DNA of 64,000 nt, from IMG/VR virus record IMGVR_UViG_3300010883_028422, positions 62,001 through 126,000 of that record; one strand, 5' to 3'. This DNA is from a virus. Positions 43,561-52,209 of the stretch are shown piece after piece (the first letter of the stretch is position 1; every line of letters starts with the position of its first letter). The position numbers and the translations under genes are program-made. The notes below the pieces were generated by a model. It did not search any database. It was given only the letters and a program-made list of their open reading frames with translations, and was not told the origin of the DNA.

Positions 43561-45486
43561 ATGCCAAAGATAAGTAAAGACAAAAAGCTTTATAATATGC
43601 TTGAATCCCACATAAGTAAAGAGTCTGACGTGTGCTGGGAGGGGACTCTTAAGGACTATATTAGATTGATAATTGAGAATCCAAGTGTGCATACAAGTGC
43701 GCACAAAAGAGTTCTTTCGATGATTGAAAGCCATGGCCTGGAAAGGGATGACTCTGGTGATGTTATTAGTTATAATTTCTTTTCAGGTGATCTGTTTGGC
43801 GTTTCAGACTCCATAAGCCAAATTATGGAGTACCTGCGTGCAGCTGCCGCAGGGAGTGAGGTCGGCAGAAGGATTCTTCTATTATATGGACCAACATCTT
43901 CTGGAAAATCTCAACTTGCAATTCTTTTGAAAAAGGGGCTCGAGGCCTACTCCAAAACTGATAACGGAGCCGTATATGCCCTCGCTGATTCGCCAATGCA
44001 TGAGGACCCGCTGGTTGCAATACCGCAGGAGTTGCGGCAATCGCTTCGTGATGATTATGGCATAAACGTCAGTGGGGAGCTGACGCCGCTAATGAATCTT
44101 CTTTTGAAAGAAAAGTATAACGGAGATTTTTTAAAATTGCCGGTAAAAAGAATTGTTATTTCAGAAAGATCAAGAGTCGGGATTGGAACGTTTGTTCCAT
44201 CAGATAAGAAGAGTCAGGACGTATCAGAATTAGTCGGCTCTATTGATTTAAGCACAATTGGTAAATATGGCGCAGAATCAGACCCAAGAGCATATAGGTT
44301 CGATGGAGAGCTAAATATTGCAAATAGAGGAATTATGGAGTTTGTTGAGATGCTAAAAGTTGATCAAAAATTTCTATATGTTCTTTTAACACTTGCGCAA
44401 GAAAAGAATATCAAGACTGCAAGGTTTCCTCTTATTTATGCAGATGAATTTATATTGGCTCATACGAATGAGACGGAATATAATAGGTTTTTGGCAAAAA
44501 ATGAGATGGAGGCATTGCATGATAGAATTATAGTTGTAAAAGTTCCATACAATCTATCTGTTGATGAGGAGGTTAGGATTTATGATAAATTAATAAATCA
44601 ATCAGACTTATCCGGCATTCATATCGCGCCGTATACCCTGTATTGCGCAGCCATGTTTAGCGTGCTGTCTAGACTAATGGACTCCAGCAACCAAAGCCTT
44701 ACTTTGATGAATAAGATGAGGCTCTATAATGGCGAAGAGATAGAGGGATTTACACTCTCAGATGTTCCTGACCTAAAGGACGAGTTTTCTGGCGAAGGAA
44801 TGTCCGGGATATCTCCAAGGTATGTTATAAATAGACTCTCTGCTGTTTTAGCAGAAGATGGAGCAACTGCAATAACGCCAATAGATATTATAAGATCAAT
44901 AAGAAAGGGCTTTAAGTCTAATCCGAAGCTTGATGAAAAGGCGATTGAGGGGTTGGATAATATATTAACAAAAGTTATTGAGGAGTATAGCAAGCTTGCA
45001 AGGAATGAGGTTCAAAAGGCATTTTTTGTTAATTTTAATGATGAAATACAATCTCTTTTGTCAAACTATATGGATCATGTTGGTGCATATTTAGATGGAA
45101 CCAAAGTCGAGGATGAGTGGGGAGATACGCATGATCCAAACGAAAGACTCATGCGGTCTATTGAAGAAAAGATATCAATTACAGAGTCTGGTAAGAAATC
45201 CTTTAGACAAGAAATATACAGAAAGATGCTCAGAAGCATTAGCAGCAATGATGATGGAATGTATAACTATAAGGATCATTCAAGACTAAGAGAGGCTCTT
45301 GAGAAGCAATTGTTTGAAGAAAGGCAGGATATCATAAGACTTACTGTATCGACAAGAAATCCCGATGATGGTGCTTTAAAGAGAATCAATGTTGTTATAG
45401 AAACTTTGTGTGAAAAACATGGTTATACCGAAGAGAGTGCGAACAAGTTATTAAGATATGTGAGCTCTTTGATGGCGAGGAATTAG
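43561..45486 (+). CDS. prkA: PrkA-type AAA+ protein kinase (YeaG family)
   Basis: 641 residues, the full length of the family (E. coli YeaG has 644). The AAA_PrkA domain fills the first ~380 residues: SYNFFSGDLFGVSDSISQIMEYL, Walker A GPTSSGKS (110-117), DSPMHEDPL, ISERSRVGIGTF and FPLIYADEFILAHTNETEY near the Walker B/sensor region. The C-terminal half (from ~390) is the kinase-like PrkA domain, with GISPRYVINRLSAVLAE. In bacteria it belongs with DUF444 and SpoVR proteins in stationary-phase, stress and sporulation control; kinase and protease activities have both been proposed. It is followed after 7 bases by its usual partner. Confidence 0.94.
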   Translation: MPKISKDKKLYNMLESHISKESDVCWEGTLKDYIRLIIENPSVHTSAHKRVLSMIESHGLERDDSGDVISYNFFSGDLFGVSDSISQIMEYLRAAAAGSEVGRRILLLYGPTSSGKSQLAILLKKGLEAYSKTDNGAVYALADSPMHEDPLVAIPQELRQSLRDDYGINVSGELTPLMNLLLKEKYNGDFLKLPVKRIVISERSRVGIGTFVPSDKKSQDVSELVGSIDLSTIGKYGAESDPRAYRFDGELNIANRGIMEFVEMLKVDQKFLYVLLTLAQEKNIKTARFPLIYADEFILAHTNETEYNRFLAKNEMEALHDRIIVVKVPYNLSVDEEVRIYDKLINQSDLSGIHIAPYTLYCAAMFSVLSRLMDSSNQSLTLMNKMRLYNGEEIEGFTLSDVPDLKDEFSGEGMSGISPRYVINRLSAVLAEDGATAITPIDIIRSIRKGFKSNPKLDEKAIEGLDNILTKVIEEYSKLARNEVQKAFFVNFNDEIQSLLSNYMDHVGAYLDGTKVEDEWGDTHDPNERLMRSIEEKISITESGKKSFRQEIYRKMLRSISSNDDGMYNYKDHSRLREALEKQLFEERQDIIRLTVSTRNPDDGALKRINVVIETLCEKHGYTEESANKLLRYVSSLMARN

Positions 45487-45493
45487 TGTTACA

Positions 45494-46678
45494 ATGCCAA
45501 AGAATAGATTAACAGATAATCTATCAGATATATGGAAGTTGAAAAAACGAGGCAAGCGCGATTCTGATAGACATAAAGAGTTGGTTAAGGATGCTATAAA
45601 AAAGCAGGGAAGGGACCTTATAACGGAATATAACATTATAAGGTCTGATGGAAATAAAAAAGTAAAAGTTCCCATCAGATTTCTTGATCAATATAAGATT
45701 AAAAATGGAAGAAACCCTGAAAAGGGTGTCGGACAAGGTATTGATGCAAAGCCTGGAGACAGGTATAGGCTCAGGAATCCAAATAAAGTGCCAGGGTCTG
45801 GTGGGGCCGGAGATGAAGAGAGCGAGGCAACGTTTGAGGCTGAAGTCTCCATTGATGAGCTTGTAGATATACTTCTTGAAGAGCTTAATCTTCCATGGAT
45901 GGAACCGAAAGATTCTTCCGAGATTGAGATAGAGAATGATGAATTTTCATCTATAGAAAAGAAGGGTATAATCCCCAACCTGGACATAAAAAAGACGTTA
46001 ATGGAGAATATAAAGAGAAACGCTGCCGCTGGCGATGCTCATGTTGGTGATTTTAAAAATGAAGATTTGCGTTATAAAGTTTGGGATATAGAAAAAGAAT
46101 ATCAATCAAATGCCGCTATATATATGATGATGGATAGAAGTGGCTCTATGGGTGAGGAAAAGAGGTATATAGCAAAAAGTTTTTATTTTTGGATGGGTCA
46201 ATTTTTAAAGAGAAGGTATAAGAATATAAAGATATACTTTATAGCGCATGATGTTAAGGCTTATTTTGTAAATGAAAATGAATTTTTTGCAATAAATAGT
46301 GGAGGAGGGACGAAATGCAGCAGTGCGTTTAAAGCTGCTTACGAGCATATATCGGCTAATCATAGTGCGCAATATTGGAATAATTATGTTTTTGAATTTT
46401 CTGATGGTGATAATTGGGGTGATGACAACAGGCTGTGCGTTGAATATGTTGAAAAATTATTGCCATTGGTAACAGCAATAGGTTACGGTGAAATAGAGGT
46501 GGGTGGTGCTGGAAGGGCATGGCTTGGTGGTGAAAATTTACTATCAACAATTTTGCATAATGAAATAAGCAGAACAAGATTTGTATCCCTAAAATTAGAA
46601 TCAAAAGATGATGTTTTTGATGCTCTTAGAACATTTTTTAATGTAGACAGGTTTGGATATAGGGCGGAGAAAAAATGA
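45494..46678 (+). CDS. yeaH: DUF444/UPF0229 vWA protein (YeaH family)
   Basis: 394 residues, slightly shorter than E. coli YeaH (427). The N-terminal SDRHKELVKDAIKKQGRDLI and VPIRFLDQYKIKNG segments, then a Gly/Asp-rich stretch, are typical of DUF444. The vWA-like domain starts near 200 with MMMDRSGSMGEEKR (MIDAS at D214-S216-S218), followed by IYFIAHDVKAYFV, SGGGTKCSSAF (the MIDAS threonine) and FEFSDGDNWG. It stands in the order PrkA - YeaH - SpoVR known from bacterial chromosomes. It probably forms a complex with the AAA+ partner, as MoxR-type ATPases do with vWA proteins (inference). Confidence 0.93.
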   Translation: MPKNRLTDNLSDIWKLKKRGKRDSDRHKELVKDAIKKQGRDLITEYNIIRSDGNKKVKVPIRFLDQYKIKNGRNPEKGVGQGIDAKPGDRYRLRNPNKVPGSGGAGDEESEATFEAEVSIDELVDILLEELNLPWMEPKDSSEIEIENDEFSSIEKKGIIPNLDIKKTLMENIKRNAAAGDAHVGDFKNEDLRYKVWDIEKEYQSNAAIYMMMDRSGSMGEEKRYIAKSFYFWMGQFLKRRYKNIKIYFIAHDVKAYFVNENEFFAINSGGGTKCSSAFKAAYEHISANHSAQYWNNYVFEFSDGDNWGDDNRLCVEYVEKLLPLVTAIGYGEIEVGGAGRAWLGGENLLSTILHNEISRTRFVSLKLESKDDVFDALRTFFNVDRFGYRAEKK

Positions 46679-48102
46679 ATATTACATTAGAAGAGGCTAT
46701 AGAGAAGTTGACAGAAGACGCAGAGTCTATAGGGCTGGAGTATTTTCCAGTAAATTTTGAAGTAGTTCCTATAGATGTTATGCTTGAAGTTATGAGTTAT
46801 GGCTTGCCGACGAGGGCTAGGCATTGGTCGTATGGAAAGTCATATGAATATCAAAAAATAAATGGTGAAATGGGATTCTCAAAAGTATATGAGATTGTAT
46901 TAAACAACAACCCTTCTTATGCCTTTTTGCTTGACACAAATCCTCTAATAGCAAATGTTATGGTTGCTGCGCATGTCATAGGTCATGTTCATTTTTTTAC
47001 AAATAATTTTTTATTCAAAGAAACAGATAGAAAGATGGTTTATCAGGCTGCGGCCAGAGCTCAGAGGATCGAGGAGTATATTGAAAAGTATGGAATAGAA
47101 AAGGTTGAGCATTTTATGAACATTGCATTTTCTATGGACAAGCATATAGATTGGCACAAGGGAGTGCATAGGCCCATCTATTCTGGACCTAAAAAAATAT
47201 TTAAGAAGAATGTTAGAAGGGAATTTGATGATTTATTAGATAAAAACAAATCAGGCGTTAAAGAGGTGACTATAAATGAAGGCTTCCCTCCTCATAAAGA
47301 ATGGGATCTGCTTTGGTTGTTTATAAATTATGCGCCACTTGAAGAGTGGCAAAGAGATATTTTTGAGATAATAAGAAAAGAGTCATTTTATTTTTATCCA
47401 CAGTTTTATACAAAAATTATGAACGAAGGTTTTGCGAGTTATATTCATGCAGAATTAATGCACAGGTTTGATGATATTAGCCCAGAAGATCACTTGGAGT
47501 TTTGTAAAATACACGAAAGAGTCGTCCAGCCCGGAACTAACAAGCTTAATATAAATCCGTATTTTTTAGGATTTACAATTTTTAATGATATAAAAAAGAG
47601 ATGGGACAAAAAGCATGAGGACGGAGAGTCTGAGATAACTGGACTACAAAAAATATATAAAGTTGTAGAAACTGAAGATGATATATCGTTCGTCAAAGGT
47701 TATTTGACGCAAGAGCTTGTTGATGAGTTAAAAATGTTTGCTTATAAAAGAGCTTTTGATAAGTCAAGAAATGAATTTATTGAAATAGAAAGTACTGACG
47801 CAGACGACGTTGCAGAAAGTGTTATTTCAAAGCTTTATAACTATATGTCTCCAGAAGTATATATAGAGAATGCATCTTCTGACGGCATAGAGCTTGTCCA
47901 TAGCCCTTCAGAGGGCTCAACCTTGGACGAGAAGCATCTGGAGAAAGTTATGGGATACATATATGAGCTATGGGGCGGTCTTGTTAATATTTCAACGAAA
48001 GATGTTAATGGTGAGGAGGTGAATTATACATATGATGAGCTTGGATTCAGTCATATAACGGAAGATGACTTGACCTCTCCGCTATTTACTGGGATGGACT
48101 AA
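46675..48102 (+). CDS. spoVR: SpoVR-family protein (YcgB)
   Basis: 475 residues (family usually 470-510), overlapping the YeaH gene by 4 bases. EYFPVNFEVVPIDVMLEVMSYGLPTRARHWSYGKSYE is the unmistakable opening of SpoVR, followed by VMVAAHVIGHVHFF, the FYFYPQFYTKIMNEGFASYIHAELM metal-like H/E region and NPYFLGFTIFNDI. The biochemical role is unsettled; in Bacillus it affects the spore cortex, in enteric bacteria it is part of the sigma-S stress response. Its presence next to PrkA and YeaH shows the phage took a complete module. Confidence 0.95.
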   Translation: MNITLEEAIEKLTEDAESIGLEYFPVNFEVVPIDVMLEVMSYGLPTRARHWSYGKSYEYQKINGEMGFSKVYEIVLNNNPSYAFLLDTNPLIANVMVAAHVIGHVHFFTNNFLFKETDRKMVYQAAARAQRIEEYIEKYGIEKVEHFMNIAFSMDKHIDWHKGVHRPIYSGPKKIFKKNVRREFDDLLDKNKSGVKEVTINEGFPPHKEWDLLWLFINYAPLEEWQRDIFEIIRKESFYFYPQFYTKIMNEGFASYIHAELMHRFDDISPEDHLEFCKIHERVVQPGTNKLNINPYFLGFTIFNDIKKRWDKKHEDGESEITGLQKIYKVVETEDDISFVKGYLTQELVDELKMFAYKRAFDKSRNEFIEIESTDADDVAESVISKLYNYMSPEVYIENASSDGIELVHSPSEGSTLDEKHLEKVMGYIYELWGGLVNISTKDVNGEEVNYTYDELGFSHITEDDLTSPLFTGMD

Positions 48103-48137
48103 AAATATAAAAATTAATCCTTTAGGATTGGCCAGCC

Positions 48138-48147
48138 ATAGTATAAT
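48138..48147 (+). promoter_or_regulatory. Candidate phage promoter ATAGTATAAT before DAC gene
   Basis: In the 54-base gap after spoVR. An AATCC-TTTA-GGATT mini-hairpin stands just before it at 48116-48129. A start of transcription about 7 bases downstream would leave ATG 48157 almost leaderless. Confidence 0.38.
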
Positions 48148-48156
48148 CGACTGTAT

Positions 48157-48783
48157 ATGAACAAGGTTGGTGAAAAAATGAAAGAAGATAGTGTAGAGGC
48201 GCAGGGTATTGGTGCACCCATTACGAGCACACCGTGTGTAGATTTTTCATTCCAATTTAATACAGCAAAGGAATATGAAAAGGTTGAAAAGAAGATATTT
48301 GCATATATATGTGAAATAGCCAAAGATTGTGGTGAAAATTCGATAAAAAGAGGAGTTATCTCGGTTGTTGGGTGGTTCGATAGTTCAAAAGACTATCTAA
48401 TACCCGGTATGAGGCAGATTGGAAAAAATCCAGTTCAGAAGTATTTAAGCTACTCTATTGCGTCTCATAAAAAAGAGCTCATATCAATGATGAGTGAAAA
48501 CCTTGATGGTGCTTTTGTGATAAATAGAAATGGGCAACTTTTGGGATCCGGAATATACCTAACTGTTGATAATCCAAGCTTTGAGATCCCGGATGGCTCC
48601 GGAACGCGGCATATTACTGCAGCTTCATTCTCCGCAAGAGAGGATGTGCAGAGTATTATAACATTATCTGAGGAAACAAACACCGTTAGGGTATGGAAGA
48701 ACGGAGCATTCGTTGAGCAGTATGAGCCATTTGATGATGAAGGTCAAGATGGTGAAGAGTTGGTAAAGAAGTCAGATAAGTAG
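48157..48783 (+). CDS. Diadenylate cyclase (DAC/DisA_N) domain protein
   Basis: 208 residues from ATG 48157; ATG 48178 with AAGG upstream is an alternative (201 residues). From about residue 60 it reads as a DAC domain: the nucleotide-binding DGAFVI at 117, the G.GTRH.TAA loop around R151-H152, and IITLSEETNTVRVWKNG, matching the family's VSEETG..SV..NG strand. The known RHR triad is RHI here, so one basic residue is changed. DAC enzymes join two ATP into c-di-AMP when dimerised. No sensor or membrane domain is attached. Placed between the PrkA trio and a sigma factor. Activity is uncertain; the fold call is good. Confidence 0.82.
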   Translation: MNKVGEKMKEDSVEAQGIGAPITSTPCVDFSFQFNTAKEYEKVEKKIFAYICEIAKDCGENSIKRGVISVVGWFDSSKDYLIPGMRQIGKNPVQKYLSYSIASHKKELISMMSENLDGAFVINRNGQLLGSGIYLTVDNPSFEIPDGSGTRHITAASFSAREDVQSIITLSEETNTVRVWKNGAFVEQYEPFDDEGQDGEELVKKSDK

Positions 48784-48794
48784 TGGTATGTGAT

Positions 48795-49340
48795 ATGAAT
48801 TTTTTCTCTACATCTAATCTTGACATCAAAATGATGTATATTTCCAATGAGGGTCGTGGCGATGGCTGGATGTATGATTTGTTTGATCATATAAAATTTT
48901 TTGCTAACCATAGAGCTAAGAAGTATGAGAATTCTCCACATTACGACGATATACGGCAAGAGTCTCAGATCGGATTATGGAGTGCTATAAAAACATTTGA
49001 TTATAATAAGAATTTTGATTTTTACAGATGGGCTCAGTGGAATATCTCGTCAAAAATTCGCAATTTTTTATACGAAAATAAAAGATATAGCGCAGTAGTA
49101 TCACGTTCAACAGATAAGTGTTTGCAAGATTACCAAGAGGAGCATCAGTCCAAAGTTGTATTTTTTAATGAAGTATTAAAGAATAATCTCGTTTTAAACA
49201 AAAGAGAATTAAGCATTGTGTTTGATATTTTTATTCTTGAAAAAACATTATCTGAAGTTGGAGGTGATAATAATTTAACACCAGAAGGTGTTAGGAAAAT
49301 AAAAAACAAGGCTATGCTGAAGTTACAAAGATATATTTAG
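48795..49340 (+). CDS. Sigma-70 family RNA polymerase sigma factor (phage type)
   Basis: 181 residues from ATG 48795; GTG 48783 in frame is possible. HYDDIRQESQIGLWSAIKTFD then FDFYRWAQWNISSKIRNFLYE is sigma region 2 (core binding and -10 recognition). A short region 4 lies at the C-terminus: EKTLSEVGG and LTPEGVRKIKNKAMLKL, a helix-turn-helix. There is no region 1.1 or 3. This size is like phage late or middle sigma factors (functionally T4 gp55). It could read the -35-less AGTATAA elements found in this window (inference). Confidence 0.85.
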   Translation: MNFFSTSNLDIKMMYISNEGRGDGWMYDLFDHIKFFANHRAKKYENSPHYDDIRQESQIGLWSAIKTFDYNKNFDFYRWAQWNISSKIRNFLYENKRYSAVVSRSTDKCLQDYQEEHQSKVVFFNEVLKNNLVLNKRELSIVFDIFILEKTLSEVGGDNNLTPEGVRKIKNKAMLKLQRYI

Positions 49341-49361
49341 ATCGCATGGGAGACGAAAAAT

Positions 49362-51809
49362 ATGTATTCACATGATGAAGTTAGAGAAAAAACATTAGAA
49401 TATTTTAACAATGATGAGCTTGCTACAAATGTGTTTATAACAAAATATTGTTTAAAGGACAAGGATGGCTTATTTCGAGAGCTAACTCCAGATGATATGC
49501 ACAGAAGGCTGTCAAGAGAATTCGCAAGAATAGAAGCAAAGTTTGGAGGCAGCTCTTCAATGGATGAAGATGCTATATATTCTTATTTAAAAGATTTTAA
49601 ATATATTGTTCCGCAAGGCTCGCCAATGATGGGGATTGGAAATGATTTTGCAAACGTTTCCTTGTCAAACTGTGTAGTTGTCGGCTCTCCAGAGGACAAC
49701 ATATCGTCAATTATTGATGCCGGCAGAGACATAGCTAATCTTTTTAAACGAAGATGTGGCGTTGGTCTTGATATATCAAAATTACGACCGGAAGGCTCTT
49801 TTGTAAATAACTCTGCTGGCACAACAACTGGTGCATGGTCATTTTCTGATTTTTATTCATATATATGTAGAATGATTGGTCAAAACGGAAGGCGTGGTGC
49901 ATTGATGCTCACGATGGATATCAGGCATCCAGATATAGAGAAATTTATAAATATGAAAAGAGATCTTTCAAAAGTTACTGGAGCAAATGTTTCAGTAAGA
50001 ATAACGGATGATTTCATGAACGCAGTAAATAATGATGAAAACTACACTTTGCACTTTCCATGTGGTAGTGAGTCTCCTGTGTCAACAAGAGAAATTATAG
50101 CAAAAGATTTATGGAGAAGCATTGTAGAGTCTGCAACCGAAACTGCAGAGCCGGGCCTTTTGATGTGGGACAATATAACAAAGTATCTTCCGGCAAATGA
50201 GTATTCTGAGTATGGATTTGAGACAGTATGCACAAATCCATGTGCGGAAATACCACTATCAGAGTATGATTCGTGTAGACTAATATCTGTTAACCTTAAA
50301 CATTTTGTTATTAATGCATTTGAAGATAATGCGTATTTTGATTTTGATAAGTTTTCGAATGTTGCCAGAGCCGCCATGAGGCTGTCTGATGATTTGGTTG
50401 AGTTAGAAATTGAAAAATTAAACTCCATAATGTTAAGCGCCGACACAGAAGATGAGGTGGCGCTTTGGGGCAAGCTGCTAAAGGCATGCACTGATGGAAG
50501 AAGAACTGGGCTGGGAACTCATGGGCTTGCTGATGTGCTTGCCAGATTAAATATGCCATATGATAGTGATGATGCGATAGAGGCTGTTGAAAAATTATAT
50601 TCAATTTATAAAAATATTAGCTACGACGAAAGCTCAAATCTTGCAAGCGAAAGAGGCTCGTTTGATGTTTTTGACTGGGACATTGAGTGTGATAACTTAT
50701 TTATAAAAAGTCTAGATAAGGGTGTTGTTAAAAAAATATCTAAATTTGGCAGAAGAAATATATCAATACTAACAAATGCTCCTACTGGTTCTGTATCAAT
50801 CATGTCTCAAACAAGCTCTGGGTTAGAACCTGTTTTTAGAAATTCATATGTAAGAAGAAGAAAAATTTCTCATAATGAATCTGATGTAGAGCCAGATTTT
50901 ATCGACAAGCTTGGTGATAGGTGGCTTGAATTTAATGTTTTTCATCATAATGTTGAAGAGTATTTATCTTTAAAATTTAATGATAATATGTATACCAAAG
51001 ATGATATTCCGTCATTTTTTACAGAATCTAACGATATAGACTGGATAAAAAGAATTGAGATGCAGGAGGCTATTCAGAAGAATATAGATCACGCTATATC
51101 ATCTACAATAAATTTGCCAAAAGAAACTTCTAGCGATGTTGTTGCCGAGCTATACATGGAGGGGTGGAAGAGGGGCCTTAAGGGTATCACCGTGTATGTT
51201 GACGGCTCCAGAGATGGTGTTTTGATATCAAAAGAAGATAAAGGCGGCACCGCCTCGCCGTTTCCACAGGTAGCGGCGCCAAAGAGGCCTGAATTTCTTG
51301 ATTGTAATATTCACCATGCGACAATTGGTGGAGAAAAGTGGACAATATTGGTTGGCACGTATGAGGGAAAGCCGTACGAGATTATGGGCGGCTTAGCAAC
51401 ATTTGTTGAGATACCAAAAAAATATAGGGTTGGAAGTATAGTTAAACATCCAAGAAAAAGTATGAATTCGATATATGACTTGCAGTTTGGAGAAAATGGA
51501 AATGAGGTTGTCATAAAAAATATTGTTAAAGTTTTTGATAATCCAAACCAGGGGGCTTTTACAAGAATGATATCACTTGCGCTAAGGCATGGTGCAAGCA
51601 TTAATTATGTTGTTGAGCAGTTAAGAAAAGATAAGGAATCAGATATGTTTAGCTTCTCTAAGTGTATTGCTCGGGTTTTAAAGCAATATATAAAAGATGG
51701 AACGAGGGTGTCTGGGGGCGAGGCATGTTTATCGTGTAATAGAAAGAATTTAATATACCAAGATGGGTGCGTTAACTGCCAAGACTGCGGCTGGGCCGGA
51801 TGTGGATAG
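49362..51809 (+). CDS. nrdJ: Class II (B12-dependent) ribonucleotide reductase
   Basis: 815 residues. Landmarks: VPQGSPMMGIGNDFANVSLSNC with the first redox cysteine, NLFKRRCGVGLDISKLRP, GRRGALMLTMDIRHPDI, TNPCAEIPL (N292, C294, E296, the radical site), the TGSVSIMSQTSSGLEPVF loop and GWKRGLKGITVYVDGSRDG. The C-terminus has a TSCPD-like domain (TIGGEKWTILVG, FVEIPKKYRVGS) and a Cys-rich tail (CLSCNRKNL, CVNCQDCGWAGCG) for reduction. No small radical subunit follows, as expected for class II, so the host must provide cobalamin. It makes dNTPs for replication. Confidence 0.93.
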   Translation: MYSHDEVREKTLEYFNNDELATNVFITKYCLKDKDGLFRELTPDDMHRRLSREFARIEAKFGGSSSMDEDAIYSYLKDFKYIVPQGSPMMGIGNDFANVSLSNCVVVGSPEDNISSIIDAGRDIANLFKRRCGVGLDISKLRPEGSFVNNSAGTTTGAWSFSDFYSYICRMIGQNGRRGALMLTMDIRHPDIEKFINMKRDLSKVTGANVSVRITDDFMNAVNNDENYTLHFPCGSESPVSTREIIAKDLWRSIVESATETAEPGLLMWDNITKYLPANEYSEYGFETVCTNPCAEIPLSEYDSCRLISVNLKHFVINAFEDNAYFDFDKFSNVARAAMRLSDDLVELEIEKLNSIMLSADTEDEVALWGKLLKACTDGRRTGLGTHGLADVLARLNMPYDSDDAIEAVEKLYSIYKNISYDESSNLASERGSFDVFDWDIECDNLFIKSLDKGVVKKISKFGRRNISILTNAPTGSVSIMSQTSSGLEPVFRNSYVRRRKISHNESDVEPDFIDKLGDRWLEFNVFHHNVEEYLSLKFNDNMYTKDDIPSFFTESNDIDWIKRIEMQEAIQKNIDHAISSTINLPKETSSDVVAELYMEGWKRGLKGITVYVDGSRDGVLISKEDKGGTASPFPQVAAPKRPEFLDCNIHHATIGGEKWTILVGTYEGKPYEIMGGLATFVEIPKKYRVGSIVKHPRKSMNSIYDLQFGENGNEVVIKNIVKVFDNPNQGAFTRMISLALRHGASINYVVEQLRKDKESDMFSFSKCIARVLKQYIKDGTRVSGGEACLSCNRKNLIYQDGCVNCQDCGWAGCG

Positions 51810-52142
51810 GTGATAACAAAAATTTTAGCAAATAGAAGCGAATACTTGTCTGCGGTAGATGAGCAGAGGGTTGAGTGGGTATATTTTGTATTAAAATCAT
51901 TAGATTTAGATATGGATATAGTGTTTGGTGAAGATAACGGCGATGCCTTTGACTATTTGGTTATAAACAACATAGAGGTGCTTGATTATCCCGAAATTGG
52001 TGCAGTTAAAATAGAGTACGGCGGAGATGTTGTTGGGGAGTGGGGGGCTGCTGATTATGTTTTAAAAGAAGATGGGGATAGAAAAGAGCTATATTATGAA
52101 ATTTCTATAGAAAATTGGTCTATTTTTGATGATGAATCATGA
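51810..52142 (+). CDS. Unrecognised acidic small protein (110 aa)
   Basis: GTG start immediately after the reductase stop, so coupled to it. The sequence is acidic and alpha/beta (VEWVYFVLKSLDLDMDIVFG, VKIEYGGDVVGEWGAADYVL). No motif recognised; a reductase-linked accessory role is only positional. Confidence 0.6.
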   Translation: MITKILANRSEYLSAVDEQRVEWVYFVLKSLDLDMDIVFGEDNGDAFDYLVINNIEVLDYPEIGAVKIEYGGDVVGEWGAADYVLKEDGDRKELYYEISIENWSIFDDES

Positions 52143-52173
52143 TCATCATGAGTTGATGCTAATATTTTAATAT

Positions 52174-52181
52174 ATAGTATA
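52174..52181 (+). promoter_or_regulatory. Candidate phage promoter ATAGTATA before phoH
   Basis: In the 67-base gap before the PhoH gene; followed by GGAG at 52200 and the TTG start at 52210. Same core as at 39743. Confidence 0.36.
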
Positions 52182-52209
52182 ACCAGACTCAGGGGGCGCG
52201 GAGACAAAC

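Noticed and set aside
48116-48129. AATCC-TTTA-GGATT hairpin as a terminator
   Set aside because: Stem is only five pairs, AT-rich, and no T run follows; at most a weak element near the promoter.
50042-50491. Minus-strand ORF of 149 codons
   Set aside because: Runs through the conserved reductase catalytic region on the other strand; the reductase reading is certain.
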